Shown piece by piece: positions 55,001-64,000 of a stretch of 64,000 bases of DNA. Origin of the DNA: Planctomycetota bacterium. Lineage in GTDB: Bacteria > Planctomycetota > Planctomycetia > Planctomycetales > Planctomycetaceae. The number at the start of each line of letters is the position of its first letter. Within the stretch, counting starts at the first letter, position 1. Both the position numbers and the translations under genes were made by a program. Under the pieces are notes generated by a model. It worked only from the letters and a program-made list of their open reading frames with translations, ran no database searches and was not told the origin of the DNA. The stretch spans positions 1-64,000 of the forward strand of contig QQVO01000014.1 of NCBI GenBank assembly GCA_003388505.1. Direction: 5' to 3'.

Positions 55001-55776
55001 ATCCGCAGGCGGACCTGGAGCTATTGAAGCCTGATTTGAACCGGCAGACGGAGGTTGTGCAGCGTGTGGTGCGGTTGGGGCACCGGTTGCGGGAAGAGGC
55101 GAACCAGCGGGTGCGGCAGCCATTGGCGGAACTGAAGTTCGCCTGCGCAGACGAGCGGGACGCGGAAGACATCGCGGGGTTGTCGGCGGTGATCTGCGAT
55201 GAGTTGAATGTGAAGAGGCTGACGCGGGCCGATGACCTGGGCGACCTGGTGAGTTACTCGTACAAGCCGAATCTGAAGACGCTGGGGCCGAAGTACGGGA
55301 GGCTCTTGAAGTTGATTCGGGAGGAGTTGCCTGGGCTGGGGGATGAGGTTCTGGGGCCGTTGCGAAGCGGCGAGCCGGTGGGGGTGACGGTTGGGGGGGA
55401 GGAGATTACGCTCGAGCCGGAGGATGTGCTGGTGTCGACGGAGCAGGCGAGCGACTGGGCGAGCGGGAGTGATGCGGGGATTCAGATTGCGCTGTCGACG
55501 GCGCTGACCCCGGAACTGGTGCGTGAGGGGATGGCCCGCGACTTCGTGCGTCACGTGCAGCAGGCGCGGAAGGATGCGAACCTGGAGATCACCGACCGTA
55601 TCCGGATTGAGTACGCGGGCGGCGACGAGGCGACGGCGGCCGTGGATGAGTGGCAGGAGTACGTGAAGGGTGAGACGCTGGCGGACCGTCTGGAGCGGGT
55701 GGACTCGCTGCCGGACGAGGTACGGGAGGTGTCGGTGGGGGAAACGAGTGCCAAGGTTCGCATTGAACGGTGTTGA
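52045..55776 (+). CDS. ileS: isoleucyl-tRNA synthetase with four in-frame repeat insertions
   Basis: A 1243-residue class I synthetase. The HIGH region reads [11 protein letters not shown] (HHAW at residues 56-59) and the KMSKS region reads [11 protein letters not shown] (724-729), a clade-type variant. [20 protein letters not shown] and [20 protein letters not shown] are the editing domain; [12 protein letters not shown] lies in the anticodon-binding half. Four linkers are extended by repeat DNA: residues about 258-287 (heptamer array plus a family H unit), 399-406 (exactly the 24-bp family F palindrome, AHGLQPVG), about 892-917 (GA-rich repeat) and 964-974 (heptamer array). The reading frame is kept throughout, so the enzyme should be functional. 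Confidence 0.95.
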   Translation: MFQKVDDPNFIAGEHEMLRFWREADVFRRLQRQNAGKPRWSFLDGPITANNPMGVHHAWGRTYKDAFQRYFAMTGHELRYQNGFDCQGLWVEVEVEKELNLGTKTGIADYGIDRFVHECKKRVLRFAARQTEQSVRLGYWMEWDDPEELRKLAEGIGTDERITLKTPKGEVASGTAEELTARLGCPEWGGSYFTFSTENNETIWTFLKKCHTRGKIYQGHDVMPWSGRAGSAYSQMEVADGRKLTTHRSCFVRFPVLDKGRGSRVEGAQGGREQPEADASGSPGEFLLVWTTTPWTLTSNVACAVNPELEYVRLRAKKDDAVYYFAKDNLEFKRLESEFKEGFGRPEWSWPEGVGKLKTIAQMFKEQGGYEVEGTVKGAEMVGWRYGGPFDDLEAQREAHGLQPVGFSGHVVIDGGRDSKGNALVVAGEGTGIVHIAPGCGDVDHQIGVELGLPVIAPLKEDGTFGDGFGPFSGRRASDPETAELVFEELKQKGLLVYVETYPHIYPHCWRTGDELVFRLVDEWFINMDWRDEIKAVTREIEWLPPEIDGEEREIEWLNGMRDWMISKKRFWGLALPIWVNPEDPTDFDVIGDLDELRERAVEGWDDFEGHTPHRPWIDGVKIKSEKTGAVLSRIVDVGNPWLDAGITPFSTMHYNHDREEWAKWYPADFVTECFPGQFRNWFYSLLSLSTMMRYDETDVAAEKRPFKTLLGHRLVMDEHGQPMHKSDGTAIWFEEAAEQLGVDTLRWMYLAQNPAQDLRFGTRHPDERVTLETPEGPIDHTKEGLPCARVTSKPADEVRRMVLLPLWNSYAFFVNYAHADEFDPSLPEVPVAERPNIDQWILSNLQAFLQTANESFQKYEAAEVCRAAASFIDDLSNWYIRRNRRRFWRSREEGRGASDEGPGSRAESRERSPAAAIGGSDWDPDKLAAYQTLYKVLVTLSKALAPVVPFLAERMYRNLVGIGRGSRVEGLETGGGPESVHLCEYPQADLELLKPDLNRQTEVVQRVVRLGHRLREEANQRVRQPLAELKFACADERDAEDIAGLSAVICDELNVKRLTRADDLGDLVSYSYKPNLKTLGPKYGRLLKLIREELPGLGDEVLGPLRSGEPVGVTVGGEEITLEPEDVLVSTEQASDWASGSDAGIQIALSTALTPELVREGMARDFVRHVQQARKDANLEITDRIRIEYAGGDEATAAVDEWQEYVKGETLADRLERVDSLPDEVREVSVGETSAKVRIERC
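52821..52844 (+). repeat. heptamer array GTCGAGG inside ileS
   Basis: Three and a half GTCGAGG units in the ileS reading frame, translated as GRGSRVEG, followed at 52876-52901 by an inverted family H unit (GAGGCTGACGCCTCCGGCTC then GCCTGG). Confidence 0.85.
53239..53262 (+). repeat. family F palindrome exactly in frame in ileS
   Basis: 24 bases, GCCCACGGGTTGCAACCCGT then GGGC, starting at a codon boundary and adding eight residues. The same palindrome is intergenic at 47891-47912. Confidence 0.88.
54718..54795 (+). repeat. degenerate GA-rich repeat in ileS
   Basis: Variants of GAGG/GGTCGAG units translated as [20 protein letters not shown]. It lies where other synthetases have a short linker after RRRFWRS. 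Confidence 0.65.
54934..54965 (+). repeat. second heptamer array inside ileS
   Basis: GGTCGAGGGTCGAGGGTCGA followed by GGGTCTAGAGAC, translated as [10 protein letters not shown]. Confidence 0.82.
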
Positions 55777-55863
55777 CCGGGTTGTCTCGTGGAACGCTGC
55801 AGGAGGTGAACATTGCGGGCTTGCAGGGGGGAGGGTGATGGCGACGATCCGTTGTCCATCGCG

Positions 55864-55888
55864 CACTGGCGAGACGCCAGTGGCACCC
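55864..55888 (+). repeat. REP-like palindrome, family G, copy 2
   Basis: CACTGGCGAGACGCCAGTGG followed by CACCC, identical to 36587-36611. It lies between ileS and the small gene at 56026. Confidence 0.8.
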
Positions 55889-56025
55889 GGCGACGATACG
55901 TTGTGCATCGCGGGCTCAACGGGTGCGCGGGAAGAGCACTGCCGGACACCCTCCATGTGCGCTATAATGCGAGGTGGGGAGAGCGAGTGCGCTCTGCCGG
56001 TCTTGCCGCTTACCGGAGGTATCCG

Positions 56026-56418
56026 ATGGCCGACACATCCGCTTCACGCAGTGCTGCGTTGCCGGAGGCTTCGCACGCCGACGATCAAAAGGCGGCGGGC
56101 GTCGCCGGGGAATGGCAGCGCGTGTTCGACCTGCTGGAGGAATGGCGGCGTTCGCCGGGGCGGGTCGATGAGGACGACTTGATCTGGCCGACGGAAGAGT
56201 CGATTGACGCGGCGACGCGCCTGGTCGAGATGCTCCGGGACGGAGGGAAGGCGGTTCCATTGCGGGTCGTGCCGGGGGGGGACGGAGGGATTTCGTTCGA
56301 GTACCGTCCGGAGGGGAGTTGCGGGATTTATAACATCGACGAAGCGGGGAAGGTCGAGAGGCTGAAGTTCGAGCGGAGTAAGCTGGTGGAGCGTGTTGCG
56401 GTGCCCCTGACCGTCTGA
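56026..56418 (+). CDS. hypothetical protein, first of a two-gene module
   Basis: A 130-residue protein from ATG 56026 with GGAGGT upstream; the frame extends further back but through a repeat. WQRVFDLLEEWRRSPGRVDE and WPTEESIDAATRLVEMLRDG form helices, and the C-terminal part is a beta meander (VPLRVVPGGDGGISFEYRPE). No family was recognised. The next gene begins 43 bases later on the same strand; the small size of both suggests a toxin-antitoxin-like or regulatory pair, which is inference. Confidence 0.7.
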   Translation: MADTSASRSAALPEASHADDQKAAGVAGEWQRVFDLLEEWRRSPGRVDEDDLIWPTEESIDAATRLVEMLRDGGKAVPLRVVPGGDGGISFEYRPEGSCGIYNIDEAGKVERLKFERSKLVERVAVPLTV

Positions 56419-56461
56419 GAGGCGGCGATCACTCCTCGGACTGGCTGCAAGGGCGCATACA

Positions 56462-56911
56462 ATGCCGTTGGATGCTGCTTTCGTAGGCGATGATGAGTTC
56501 ATTTACCGTCGCATTCCCGTCAGCACAGGATGGTATGATCCAGCCGCCGCAGAGCCCGCCTCACCTCGGGCGTTTCAACCGCATCCGGAAAATGATCCCG
56601 AGGGGCTGTCCGTCAGCCGGGCGAAGTCCGAGGAGCATCCCGACTTCCCGAGTCTCGGCGAAGCGTCACTGGGTCCGTCGCGGCATGGCTACTTCGTTGC
56701 GGTGCTTCGCGTGGGCGATCTCCGTCAGCGGGGGATTGACGTCGTCGCCGATCCACTGGAGGAGAATCCCGGTCATGCTCTCATTCCGGATCTGACCAGT
56801 GGCAATCGCAACAGCGCCGGGACGTGGGAGTTGATGTCGATTCTCGCCGATGAACTGACGCTCCGCGTCGAAGGGCCGTTTCATGTCGCCGACGAATCAC
56901 CAACTGACTGA
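56462..56911 (+). CDS. hypothetical protein, second of a two-gene module
   Basis: A 149-residue protein. Notable is the N-terminal arrangement DDEFIYRRIPVSTGWYDPAA, then AFQPHPENDPEGLSVSRAKS and HGYFVAVLRVGDLRQRGIDV. A conserved-looking Arg-Arg-Ile, then Ser-Arg, then His pattern is reminiscent of small ADP-ribosyl- or RES-type enzymes but I cannot support that assignment. It is probably co-expressed with the 130-residue protein before it. Confidence 0.65.
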   Translation: MPLDAAFVGDDEFIYRRIPVSTGWYDPAAAEPASPRAFQPHPENDPEGLSVSRAKSEEHPDFPSLGEASLGPSRHGYFVAVLRVGDLRQRGIDVVADPLEENPGHALIPDLTSGNRNSAGTWELMSILADELTLRVEGPFHVADESPTD

Positions 56912-56935
56912 TGCGTCAACCGAGAATTGAATCCC

Positions 56936-57742
56936 ATGCGACCGGCGTCCGTTGAGTCACCCCCGATTGCGACTGCCGCGTTCTCTGCGGAGGAACTCGG
57001 TGCGTTTGCGCGCGACGGGTTTGTCGTCGTGCGGGGACTGGGGGAGGCTCGGCTTTGTCGGCGGATGCTGGATGTGACGCTGGAGGGGCTGCACCGGCGA
57101 ATCGAACCGGTGGAGCTGGAGGCGGATGTGCATTATCCGGGCGCTCCCGACTCGCGGGAGGTAGCCGGGGGAGAAACCGTGCGGCGGCTGAAGCAGGCGC
57201 ATAGCCGGGATTATGCGTTTACGGAGTGGATGACGCGACCGGCGCTTGTTGGGCGGCTGCAGCAGTTACTGGGGCCGGAGATCGTCTGTCCGCTGGCGCA
57301 CCATAACTGCGTGATGACGAAGCATCCGGCGTACAGCAGCGAAACGGGGTGGCATCAGGACATCCGCTACTGGTCGTACGCGCGGCCGGAACTGGTGACT
57401 GTGTGGCTGGCGCTGGGAGTAGAGCGGGAGCGGAACGGCTGCTTGCGCGTGATCCCCGGTTCGCATCAGATGCCGATTGATCGCAGCCGGTTCGACGAGG
57501 CGGTGTTCTTTCGCGAAGACCTGGCGGAGAATCAGGCGCTGATCGAGACGGCGCGGCCGGTTGAACTCGAACCGGGAGACGTGCTGTTTTTCCACTGCCG
57601 CACGCTGCACGCGGCCAGCCGGAATTTGTCCGAGGAGACGAAGTACTCGGTGGTGTTTACGTTTCGTGCGGCCGACAATCCGCCGCTGGGGGGAACACGG
57701 TCGGCCGCCTCGCCGGAGCTGCTTATTCCGGATTATTCATGA
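56936..57742 (+). CDS. phytanoyl-CoA dioxygenase (PhyH) family protein
   Basis: A 268-residue Fe(II)/2-oxoglutarate oxygenase from ATG 56936. The metal triad is HxD in TGWHQDIRYWS and the distal His in HCRTLHAASRNLS; the 2-oxoglutarate Arg is likely in the same strand (AASRN). NGCLRVIPGSHQMPIDRSRF is the family signature. The last residues (IPDYS) and the TGA stop are encoded by the left end of the second MITE-like element, so the C-terminus has been changed by insertion. Confidence 0.88.
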   Translation: MRPASVESPPIATAAFSAEELGAFARDGFVVVRGLGEARLCRRMLDVTLEGLHRRIEPVELEADVHYPGAPDSREVAGGETVRRLKQAHSRDYAFTEWMTRPALVGRLQQLLGPEIVCPLAHHNCVMTKHPAYSSETGWHQDIRYWSYARPELVTVWLALGVERERNGCLRVIPGSHQMPIDRSRFDEAVFFREDLAENQALIETARPVELEPGDVLFFHCRTLHAASRNLSEETKYSVVFTFRAADNPPLGGTRSAASPELLIPDYS

Positions 57743-57886
57743 CGAGGGCCCGGTTCACTATCAGTGTTTGCCAAACAGCAGGTAATCGAGAAGTTGCCCA
57801 AAGCGCCGCGATTTTTGAAGGGATTGGACGCCGACGCCAAGTCAACGGTGACGCACGCTGGCAGCGTGCGCTACGAATAATCCGGG
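57728..57886 (+). mobile_element. 159-bp MITE-like element, copy 2
   Basis: Same length and same 11-bp terminal inverted repeats (CCGGATTATTC, GAATAATCCGG) as 42067-42225. It starts inside the PhyH gene, providing the stop codon (57740-57742), and ends 1 base before the HEAT-protein stop codon on the other strand. Adjacent flanks both contain TTATT, a possible but imperfect target duplication. Confidence 0.82.
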
Positions 57887-58915
57887 TTATTCACTCCTCT
57901 CCGGAATGATCCGCTGCAGCGCGGCGGTGGCGGCCTGTCTGGCTTCGCCGTCGTCTTCGAAGGCGATCTGCTGAAGCCGGGGGGCTGCGGCGCGGGCGTC
58001 GGGTCCGATGCGTCCGAGGATCTCGGCGACTGGCACAACGACGTCGGCCGGGCCGGTTTCAAGGACGGCGGCAAGCTGCGCGACGAAGGGAGCGGCTTCG
58101 GGGCCGAAGTTGCCGAGATTGGTGGCGGCCATCTGCCGGAGTTGCGGATCGTCGTGCCCCAGGAGATCGGTCAGTACGGGGATCACCTCGGTTTCGCGCC
58201 CAGGGATCAGGCAGAGAGCGGTGGCGGCGTTGGCGCGGACGTGAATCGAATCGTCATTTAAGGCGGTGAGGAGTGCGTCTTCGGCGTCTGCGCTCCGGGG
58301 GCCGATCATGGCGAGAATGGTGACGGCCATCTCGCGGACGTACGGATCGGCGGAGGCGAAGTGTTCGGTGAGAACGGGGACGGCGTCGCTACCGAGTTCG
58401 ACGAGAGCTTCCTGGGCCTTGGTCCATTGGTCGGGAGTGACGTTTGTGGACGTCAGAGTGTCGAAGTGCGCGGCAGCCTGCTCCTGGCGTTCAGTGGATG
58501 CCGTGTCGACGGCCGGTTCGACTTCCGGTGCGGTCGGTTTGACAGGCGGGGAGTTTGCGACGGGTTCGTTGGCGTGCGGCTCGCTCGTGACGGGAGATGA
58601 AGTTTGGACGGCTTCCGGTTCGTCCCGGCTGCCGCCGCAACCGGACAGGCCGGCGGTCAGCGTGACAGCGAGACAGAGTTGTGCGAGGGGAATGAGACTT
58701 CGGGTTCGGGGGGAGCGGGAGGTTTGCTCTGACAGATCCCGGACCAGCAACGAATCGCGTTCGGCGAACGTTGATCGGTCGAACGCACTCGCGACTCGCG
58801 GAGCGAGTCGCCTACATTGGGGGGCACCTTCTCCCCCCTGATGGGAGAGAAGGACGAGACTCGATGCACTGTTCGGATCATACAGGCGTTGGCTGAGGCG
58901 TGGATGGTCCTTCAT
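57887..58915 (-). CDS. HEAT-repeat lipoprotein
   Basis: A 342-residue frame. A lipobox lies near residue 92 (QLCLAVTLTAGLSGCGG), then a Pro/Thr-rich linker (residues 97-140) and HEAT repeats (TEHFASADPYVREMAVTILA, DALLTALNDDSIHVRANAAT, DLLGHDDPQLRQMAATNLGN). The ATG at 58915 overlaps the stop of the upstream membrane gene (ATGA), but the first 60 residues are encoded by repeat DNA (family C unit at 58791-58815) and are unlike a signal peptide. TTG 58750 would give a normal lipoprotein signal. The gene end touches the MITE copy. Confidence 0.78.
   Translation of the reverse strand: MKDHPRLSQRLYDPNSASSLVLLSHQGGEGAPQCRRLAPRVASAFDRSTFAERDSLLVRDLSEQTSRSPRTRSLIPLAQLCLAVTLTAGLSGCGGSRDEPEAVQTSSPVTSEPHANEPVANSPPVKPTAPEVEPAVDTASTERQEQAAAHFDTLTSTNVTPDQWTKAQEALVELGSDAVPVLTEHFASADPYVREMAVTILAMIGPRSADAEDALLTALNDDSIHVRANAATALCLIPGRETEVIPVLTDLLGHDDPQLRQMAATNLGNFGPEAAPFVAQLAAVLETGPADVVVPVAEILGRIGPDARAAAPRLQQIAFEDDGEARQAATAALQRIIPERSE
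58791..58815. repeat. REP-like unit, family C, copy 2
   Basis: GCGACTCGCGGAGCGAGTCG followed by CCTAC, identical to 51927-51951, here within the open frame upstream of the HEAT lipoprotein signal peptide. Confidence 0.8.
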
Positions 58916-59643
58916 TTCAAGCGCCCTTCTTCGCGATCGTAAAGGATGGTGAGTTTCTGGAAGATCTTCCGCGAGAGGCCCGACGTGAGGTTCTCGATGT
59001 CGTTGACCGCGGTGACGACCTGCGTGTCGGCGAAATCCTGGGCATAGAGCGCGGCGAGTTTGCCGGTGATGGAGAGCATCTCGCCGCAGTAGTCGAGGTA
59101 GCGGCTGAGTTCGAAGGGGGTCATGGTCCGCTTGGGGGAAGACTTTGTGTCGGGGCCGGTGATGCGCATCCGCTCGGGGTCTTTGGTCAACTGGTGCATG
59201 TCGACGACGTGGGCGATCGAACGGAGTTCGTGGAGCGCTCCCAGGGCGCGTCGCCGCTTGAGGCGGGTTTCGAGCGTGACGAAGAAGAAAATCGCTGCGC
59301 CGACGAGAATCAGGTCGTTGAGGCCCGCCTCGGCGAGTTGGACGATTTCGGGGCCGCGCAGGTCGACTCCGGCTTCCCCGAGATCAATCACGATGAGGAC
59401 CGAGGAGTAGACGAGCGTGGCAATGATGGCGGCGATGACGAGGTAGGAAAGCGTGCGGACCCAGCCGATGGGGCGGGCGATCCTTTTGGCTTCCTGCCTT
59501 GCCTGCCGGCTGATTTCGACGAGTTCCTTGCACAGGGCGGAGAGACCGGCGCCGGGGAAGCGCTCGTGAATGCGGCGGGCCAGGATTTCGGCGGTGTCGA
59601 CGATTTTGTCGGCGTCGAGTTGGAATTGTCGTCGGATCGGCAC
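58912..59643 (-). CDS. membrane protein of unknown function
   Basis: A 243-residue protein: soluble N-terminal helix region (DKIVDTAEILARRIHERFPG), two hydrophobic helices (about residues 65-86, TLSYLVIAAIIATLVYSSVL, and 105-125, LNDLILVGAAIFFFVTLETR) and a helical C-terminal part (CGEMLSITGKLAALYAQDFA). No family was recognised. It overlaps the HEAT lipoprotein frame by ATGA, so the two may be an operon working at the envelope. Confidence 0.65.
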   Translation of the reverse strand: MPIRRQFQLDADKIVDTAEILARRIHERFPGAGLSALCKELVEISRQARQEAKRIARPIGWVRTLSYLVIAAIIATLVYSSVLIVIDLGEAGVDLRGPEIVQLAEAGLNDLILVGAAIFFFVTLETRLKRRRALGALHELRSIAHVVDMHQLTKDPERMRITGPDTKSSPKRTMTPFELSRYLDYCGEMLSITGKLAALYAQDFADTQVVTAVNDIENLTSGLSRKIFQKLTILYDREEGRLK

Positions 59644-60077
59644 GGGGACTGGGCCTTGGGGAGGACGGATCGGCGGGCGGTCGGTTTAGGAAACTTGATT
59701 TGAGTGAGGACGGATCGGCGGGCTGACGCCTCGCCGCTCGCCTGGGGGGTCGGGGTCGGAGGACGGGTCGGCTCGCTTGGCGGTCGGGGTTGGAAGTCGG
59801 ATCGGCGGGCTGACGCCTCGCCGCTCGCCTGGGGGTCGGGGCTAGAGCAAATTGCTCTACCATGTGTCCGCGTCGAGCGGTGTTTGGACTGTCGAGGACG
59901 AGAATCCGCGAGACAGATCGCCAACGCTGATCTGCAAAGCGCTATAAACGGGGGGATGCTACAGGAACAGGGAAACGGGTGGGAGATCGAATTCGGGAAT
60001 CCGCGTCGCGGTGTTCGTGGAAAGACGCTTATAATTGGTGGATTGAGTCAGTTCGTCGTCTTCCCGGAGTCGCGTCG
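59644..60077. other. repeat-rich intergenic region
   Basis: It contains two direct copies of a 40-bp segment (59711-59757 and 59798-59840; CGGATCGGCGGGCTGACGCC start) related to family H, plus a partial one at 59662-59678, and the inverted 35-bp dispersed repeat at 59845-59879. No gene is seen. A TATAAT-like CTTATAATTGG lies at 60028-60038, possibly the promoter for the PIMT gene. Confidence 0.55.
59845..59879 (-). repeat. 35-bp dispersed repeat, copy 2
   Basis: GAGCAAATTGCTCTACCATG followed by TGTCCGCGTCGAGCG, the inverse of 14146-14180 with a few changes. Confidence 0.7.
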
Positions 60078-61313
60078 ATGCCGCTCACTCCCCGCACATT
60101 CCATTGGTTGATTTGTCCGGTGGTCTGCCTCTGCTTCGTGGCTGCGGTCACGCCATCGGCTTCCGGACAGGCCCGGGATCCGTTTCGGATTGCGCGGATG
60201 CGGCTCGTGGACGAAGACCTCGCGCCCGAGGGGATCACGAATGAGCGGGTGCTGGAGGCGATGCGAAGTGTGCCCCGGCATCTGTACGTGCGGCCGGCGC
60301 TGCGGCACATGGCGTACTTTGACCAGGCGCTCGACATCGGGCACAAGCAGACGATCTCGCCGCCGTTCATCGTGGCGTACATGACGCAGGTGCTCGATCC
60401 GCAGCCGGATGACAAGGTGCTCGAGATCGGGACCGGGAGCGGCTACCAGGCGTCGGTGCTGTCGGGACTGGTGGACGAGGTGTATACGATCGAAATCATC
60501 CCCCAGCTCGGACGCAACGCGCAGCGGTTGTTGCGGCAGCTCAACTACGACAACGTGCAGGTCAAGATCGGCGACGGCTATGAAGGCTGGCCGGAGCATG
60601 CGCCGTTCGACAAGATCATCGTGACCTGTTCCCCGGAAGACGTTCCGCAGCCGCTGGTGGAGCAGCTCAAGGACGGGGGGCGGATGATTATTCCGCTGGG
60701 AGAACGGTATCAGCAGGTGTTTCATCTGCTGGAGAAAAAGGACGGGGAACTGGTGGAGACGGAGCTCTTGCCGACGCTGTTCGTGCCGATGACGGGCAAG
60801 TCGGAAGATGAGCGGGACGTGCTGCCGGACCCAGGGAACCCGCAGCTCGTCAACGGCGACTTTGAGGAGTTGCGGGGCGATGAGATGGCGGTGGGCTGGC
60901 ATTATCAGCGGCGGTCGACCGTGGAGAGCGACGGTGCGCCGTCGGGCAGCCGCTACCTGCGGTTCATAAACTCCGATCCGGGACGGTCGGCTCACATCCT
61001 GCAGGGACTGGCGATTGACGGGTCGAAAGTCCCCAGCGTGAAGATCAGCCTGAGCCTGCGGGTCGAGGGAGTGCGACGGGGAACGAACGCGCAGGAGGAA
61101 CCTTCGCTGGTGATTCACTTCTTCGATCAGCGGCGACGGCCGATCGGGCAGAAGGTGATGGGGCCGTGGCTGGCGGATTCGAGTTCGTGGCAGCATGTTT
61201 CGGAGACGGTTTCCGTCCCGGCGGCGGCGCGGGAGGCGATCGTGCAGGTGGGTCTGAACGGGTCGACGGGAACGCTTTCGATTGACGACGTGAAGTTGAT
61301 GCGCGGGCGTTGA
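60078..61313 (+). CDS. pcm: exported protein-L-isoaspartate methyltransferase-like protein with C-terminal carbohydrate-binding-like domain
   Basis: A 411-residue protein from ATG 60078. A signal peptide (FHWLICPVVCLCFVAAVTPSA-type) ends near ASGQA. Residues about 40-245 are a PIMT domain: VPRHLYVRPALRHMAYFDQA, QTISPPFIVAYMTQVLDPQP, VLEIGTGSGYQASVLSGLVD (SAM loop) and VPQPLVEQLKDGGRMIIPLG. The last 150 residues (NPQLVNGDFEELRGDEMAVG, LSIDDVKLMRGR) are a jelly-roll domain like those attached to secreted glycan-active proteins. PIMT is normally cytosolic because it needs SAM, so export plus this extension is unusual. Confidence 0.85.
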   Translation: MPLTPRTFHWLICPVVCLCFVAAVTPSASGQARDPFRIARMRLVDEDLAPEGITNERVLEAMRSVPRHLYVRPALRHMAYFDQALDIGHKQTISPPFIVAYMTQVLDPQPDDKVLEIGTGSGYQASVLSGLVDEVYTIEIIPQLGRNAQRLLRQLNYDNVQVKIGDGYEGWPEHAPFDKIIVTCSPEDVPQPLVEQLKDGGRMIIPLGERYQQVFHLLEKKDGELVETELLPTLFVPMTGKSEDERDVLPDPGNPQLVNGDFEELRGDEMAVGWHYQRRSTVESDGAPSGSRYLRFINSDPGRSAHILQGLAIDGSKVPSVKISLSLRVEGVRRGTNAQEEPSLVIHFFDQRRRPIGQKVMGPWLADSSSWQHVSETVSVPAAAREAIVQVGLNGSTGTLSIDDVKLMRGR

Positions 61314-61330
61314 GGGGGGGTGGAGACGGG

Positions 61331-61353
61331 CCCACGGGACGCAGCCCGTGGGC
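61331..61353. repeat. palindrome family F, variant copy 3
   Basis: CCCACGGGACGCAGCCCGTG followed by GGC, 30 bases before the ATG of the amidotransferase gene. Confidence 0.75.
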
Positions 61354-61382
61354 GTTGCAGTGGATTCGGGGAGCGGCGGGCG

Positions 61383-62063
61383 ATGACGCAGGTGCTGCTG
61401 ATTGACAACTATGACAGCTTCGTACACAACCTTGCGCGGTATTTCGAGGAGTTGGGGGCGGGGACGGTTGTGGTGCGGAGCGACGCGGTGACGGTGGACG
61501 AGGTTCGCGGCCTGTCGCCGCGGGCGATTGTGCTGTCTCCGGGGCCGGGGACGCCGCGCGAGTCGGGGGTGTGCATGGATGTCGCGTGCGCACTGGGGGC
61601 GGAGATCCCGATTCTGGGGGTCTGTCTGGGGCATCAGGCGATTGCGGCCGCGCTGGGGGGACGGGTGGTGCGGGCTCCGGAGGCGGTGCACGGCCGGACT
61701 TGCGAGGTGATCCATGACGGGCGAGGCGTTCTGGCGGGGTTGCCGAGTCCGCTGCGGGGGACGCGGTATCACTCGCTGATTGTCGAGGAGGACTCACTGC
61801 CCGATGAGCTGGTGGTCACGGCGCGGACGCCCGAGGGACTGGTGATGGGTGTGAAACACCGCACGCGGCCGATCTTCGGCGTGCAGTTTCATCCGGAGTC
61901 GGTGCTGACCCAGTCGGGACATCTGCTGTTGGCGAACTTTCTTCGCGTCGCGGGGATTGAACCGGGGGGGCTGCCGGCGGGTGATTTCCGTGAACCGGAG
62001 GGGGGGGCTGATTTCTATGCGATGGAGGTCGGGGAGGACTTGCGTCCGTTGCCTGCCCAGTAA
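61383..62063 (+). CDS. pabA: glutamine amidotransferase subunit of anthranilate/aminodeoxychorismate synthase
   Basis: A 226-residue class I amidotransferase from ATG 61383. MTQVLLIDNYDSFVHNLARY is the standard N-terminus; Cys in LGVCLGHQAIAAALGG, and the His-Glu pair in GVQFHPESVLT complete the triad. SPGPGTPRESG is the oxyanion region. It supplies ammonia from glutamine to chorismate for tryptophan or folate synthesis; the partner gene is not in the window, so pabA and trpG cannot be told apart. The C-terminal 25 residues are an acidic extension. Confidence 0.9.
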   Translation: MTQVLLIDNYDSFVHNLARYFEELGAGTVVVRSDAVTVDEVRGLSPRAIVLSPGPGTPRESGVCMDVACALGAEIPILGVCLGHQAIAAALGGRVVRAPEAVHGRTCEVIHDGRGVLAGLPSPLRGTRYHSLIVEEDSLPDELVVTARTPEGLVMGVKHRTRPIFGVQFHPESVLTQSGHLLLANFLRVAGIEPGGLPAGDFREPEGGADFYAMEVGEDLRPLPAQ

Positions 62064-62069
62064 AGCAGA

Positions 62070-62095
62070 GCGCTCCCCTGCGGGTCGCCGCTAAA
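62070..62095 (-). repeat. REP-like element, family D, copy 4 (inverted)
   Basis: GCGCTCCCCTGCGGGTCGCC followed by GCTAAA. It separates two convergent genes and could serve as a bidirectional terminator. Confidence 0.75.
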
Positions 62096-62100
62096 CGGAT

Positions 62101-64000
<1,900 letters not shown>

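Overview
The window looks like part of a chromosome from a planctomycete (Planctomycetota). Supporting signs are the high GC content, an ECF sigma factor paired with a zinc-ribbon Ser/Thr kinase with membrane segments, a sulfatase, a DUF1080 secreted protein, tandem ClpP genes, a two-module ATP-grasp/alpha-E/transglutaminase cluster, and many families of short intergenic palindromes. There is no rRNA, no tRNA and no CRISPR array that I can see. A cluster of four perfect parS sites next to parB suggests the stretch near 38-42 kb is close to the replication origin or segregation centre.

Layout. 1-1.9 kb: remnant of a mobile element (truncated ArdC-type zincin and four small, mostly overlapping genes). 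2.1-4.3 kb: a membrane protein plus a class-V aminotransferase-fold protein. 4.3-7.7 kb: sigma factor and kinase (minus strand). 8.2-12.9 kb: accessory block on the minus strand with a three-gene TIGR04255 operon, a hairpin-packed 0.8-kb non-coding stretch, a coiled-coil/winged-helix protein, an MT-A70 adenine methyltransferase and an integrase-tail remnant. 13.1-13.9 kb: a RAYT (REP-associated tyrosine transposase) flanked by its own REP palindromes. 14.2-23.7 kb: five genes of the ATP-grasp/alpha-E/transglutaminase amidoligase type, forming two related modules. 23.8-34.6 kb: membrane protein, sulfatase, MoaD-like, HesB/IscA-like, zinc-ribbon plus SPFH-GYF pair, esterase, DUF1080, pyrE, pgi. 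34.9-36.3 kb: tandem clpP. 36.5-43.5 kb: lipoprotein, TPR protein, parS cluster, glycosyltransferase, parB, anchored coiled-coil protein. 43.8-51.7 kb: GNAT plus JmjC-like pair, lepA, Nramp-like carrier, glycolate-oxidase-like FAD protein, poly-aspartate protein. 52-64 kb: ileS, a small two-gene module, a PhyH oxygenase, HEAT lipoprotein and membrane partner, exported PIMT fusion, pabA/trpG-type amidotransferase and cstA (cut by the window edge).

The strongest unifying theme is short palindromic repeats. At least nine families occur, several with a 5' GTAG tetranucleotide next to a hairpin, the layout that RAYT proteins act on. They sit between genes but also enter genes: four in-frame insertions lie in ileS, a repeat supplies the C-terminus and stop codon of an esterase, repeats lie in the N-terminal coding region of two lipoproteins, and a 159-bp element with 11-bp terminal inverted repeats (MITE-like) ends the PhyH gene. 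The second unusual feature is the hairpin array at about 10.45-11.25 kb, with recurrent TTC and TGAAC loops, which I propose as a structured RNA or a single-stranded DNA element.
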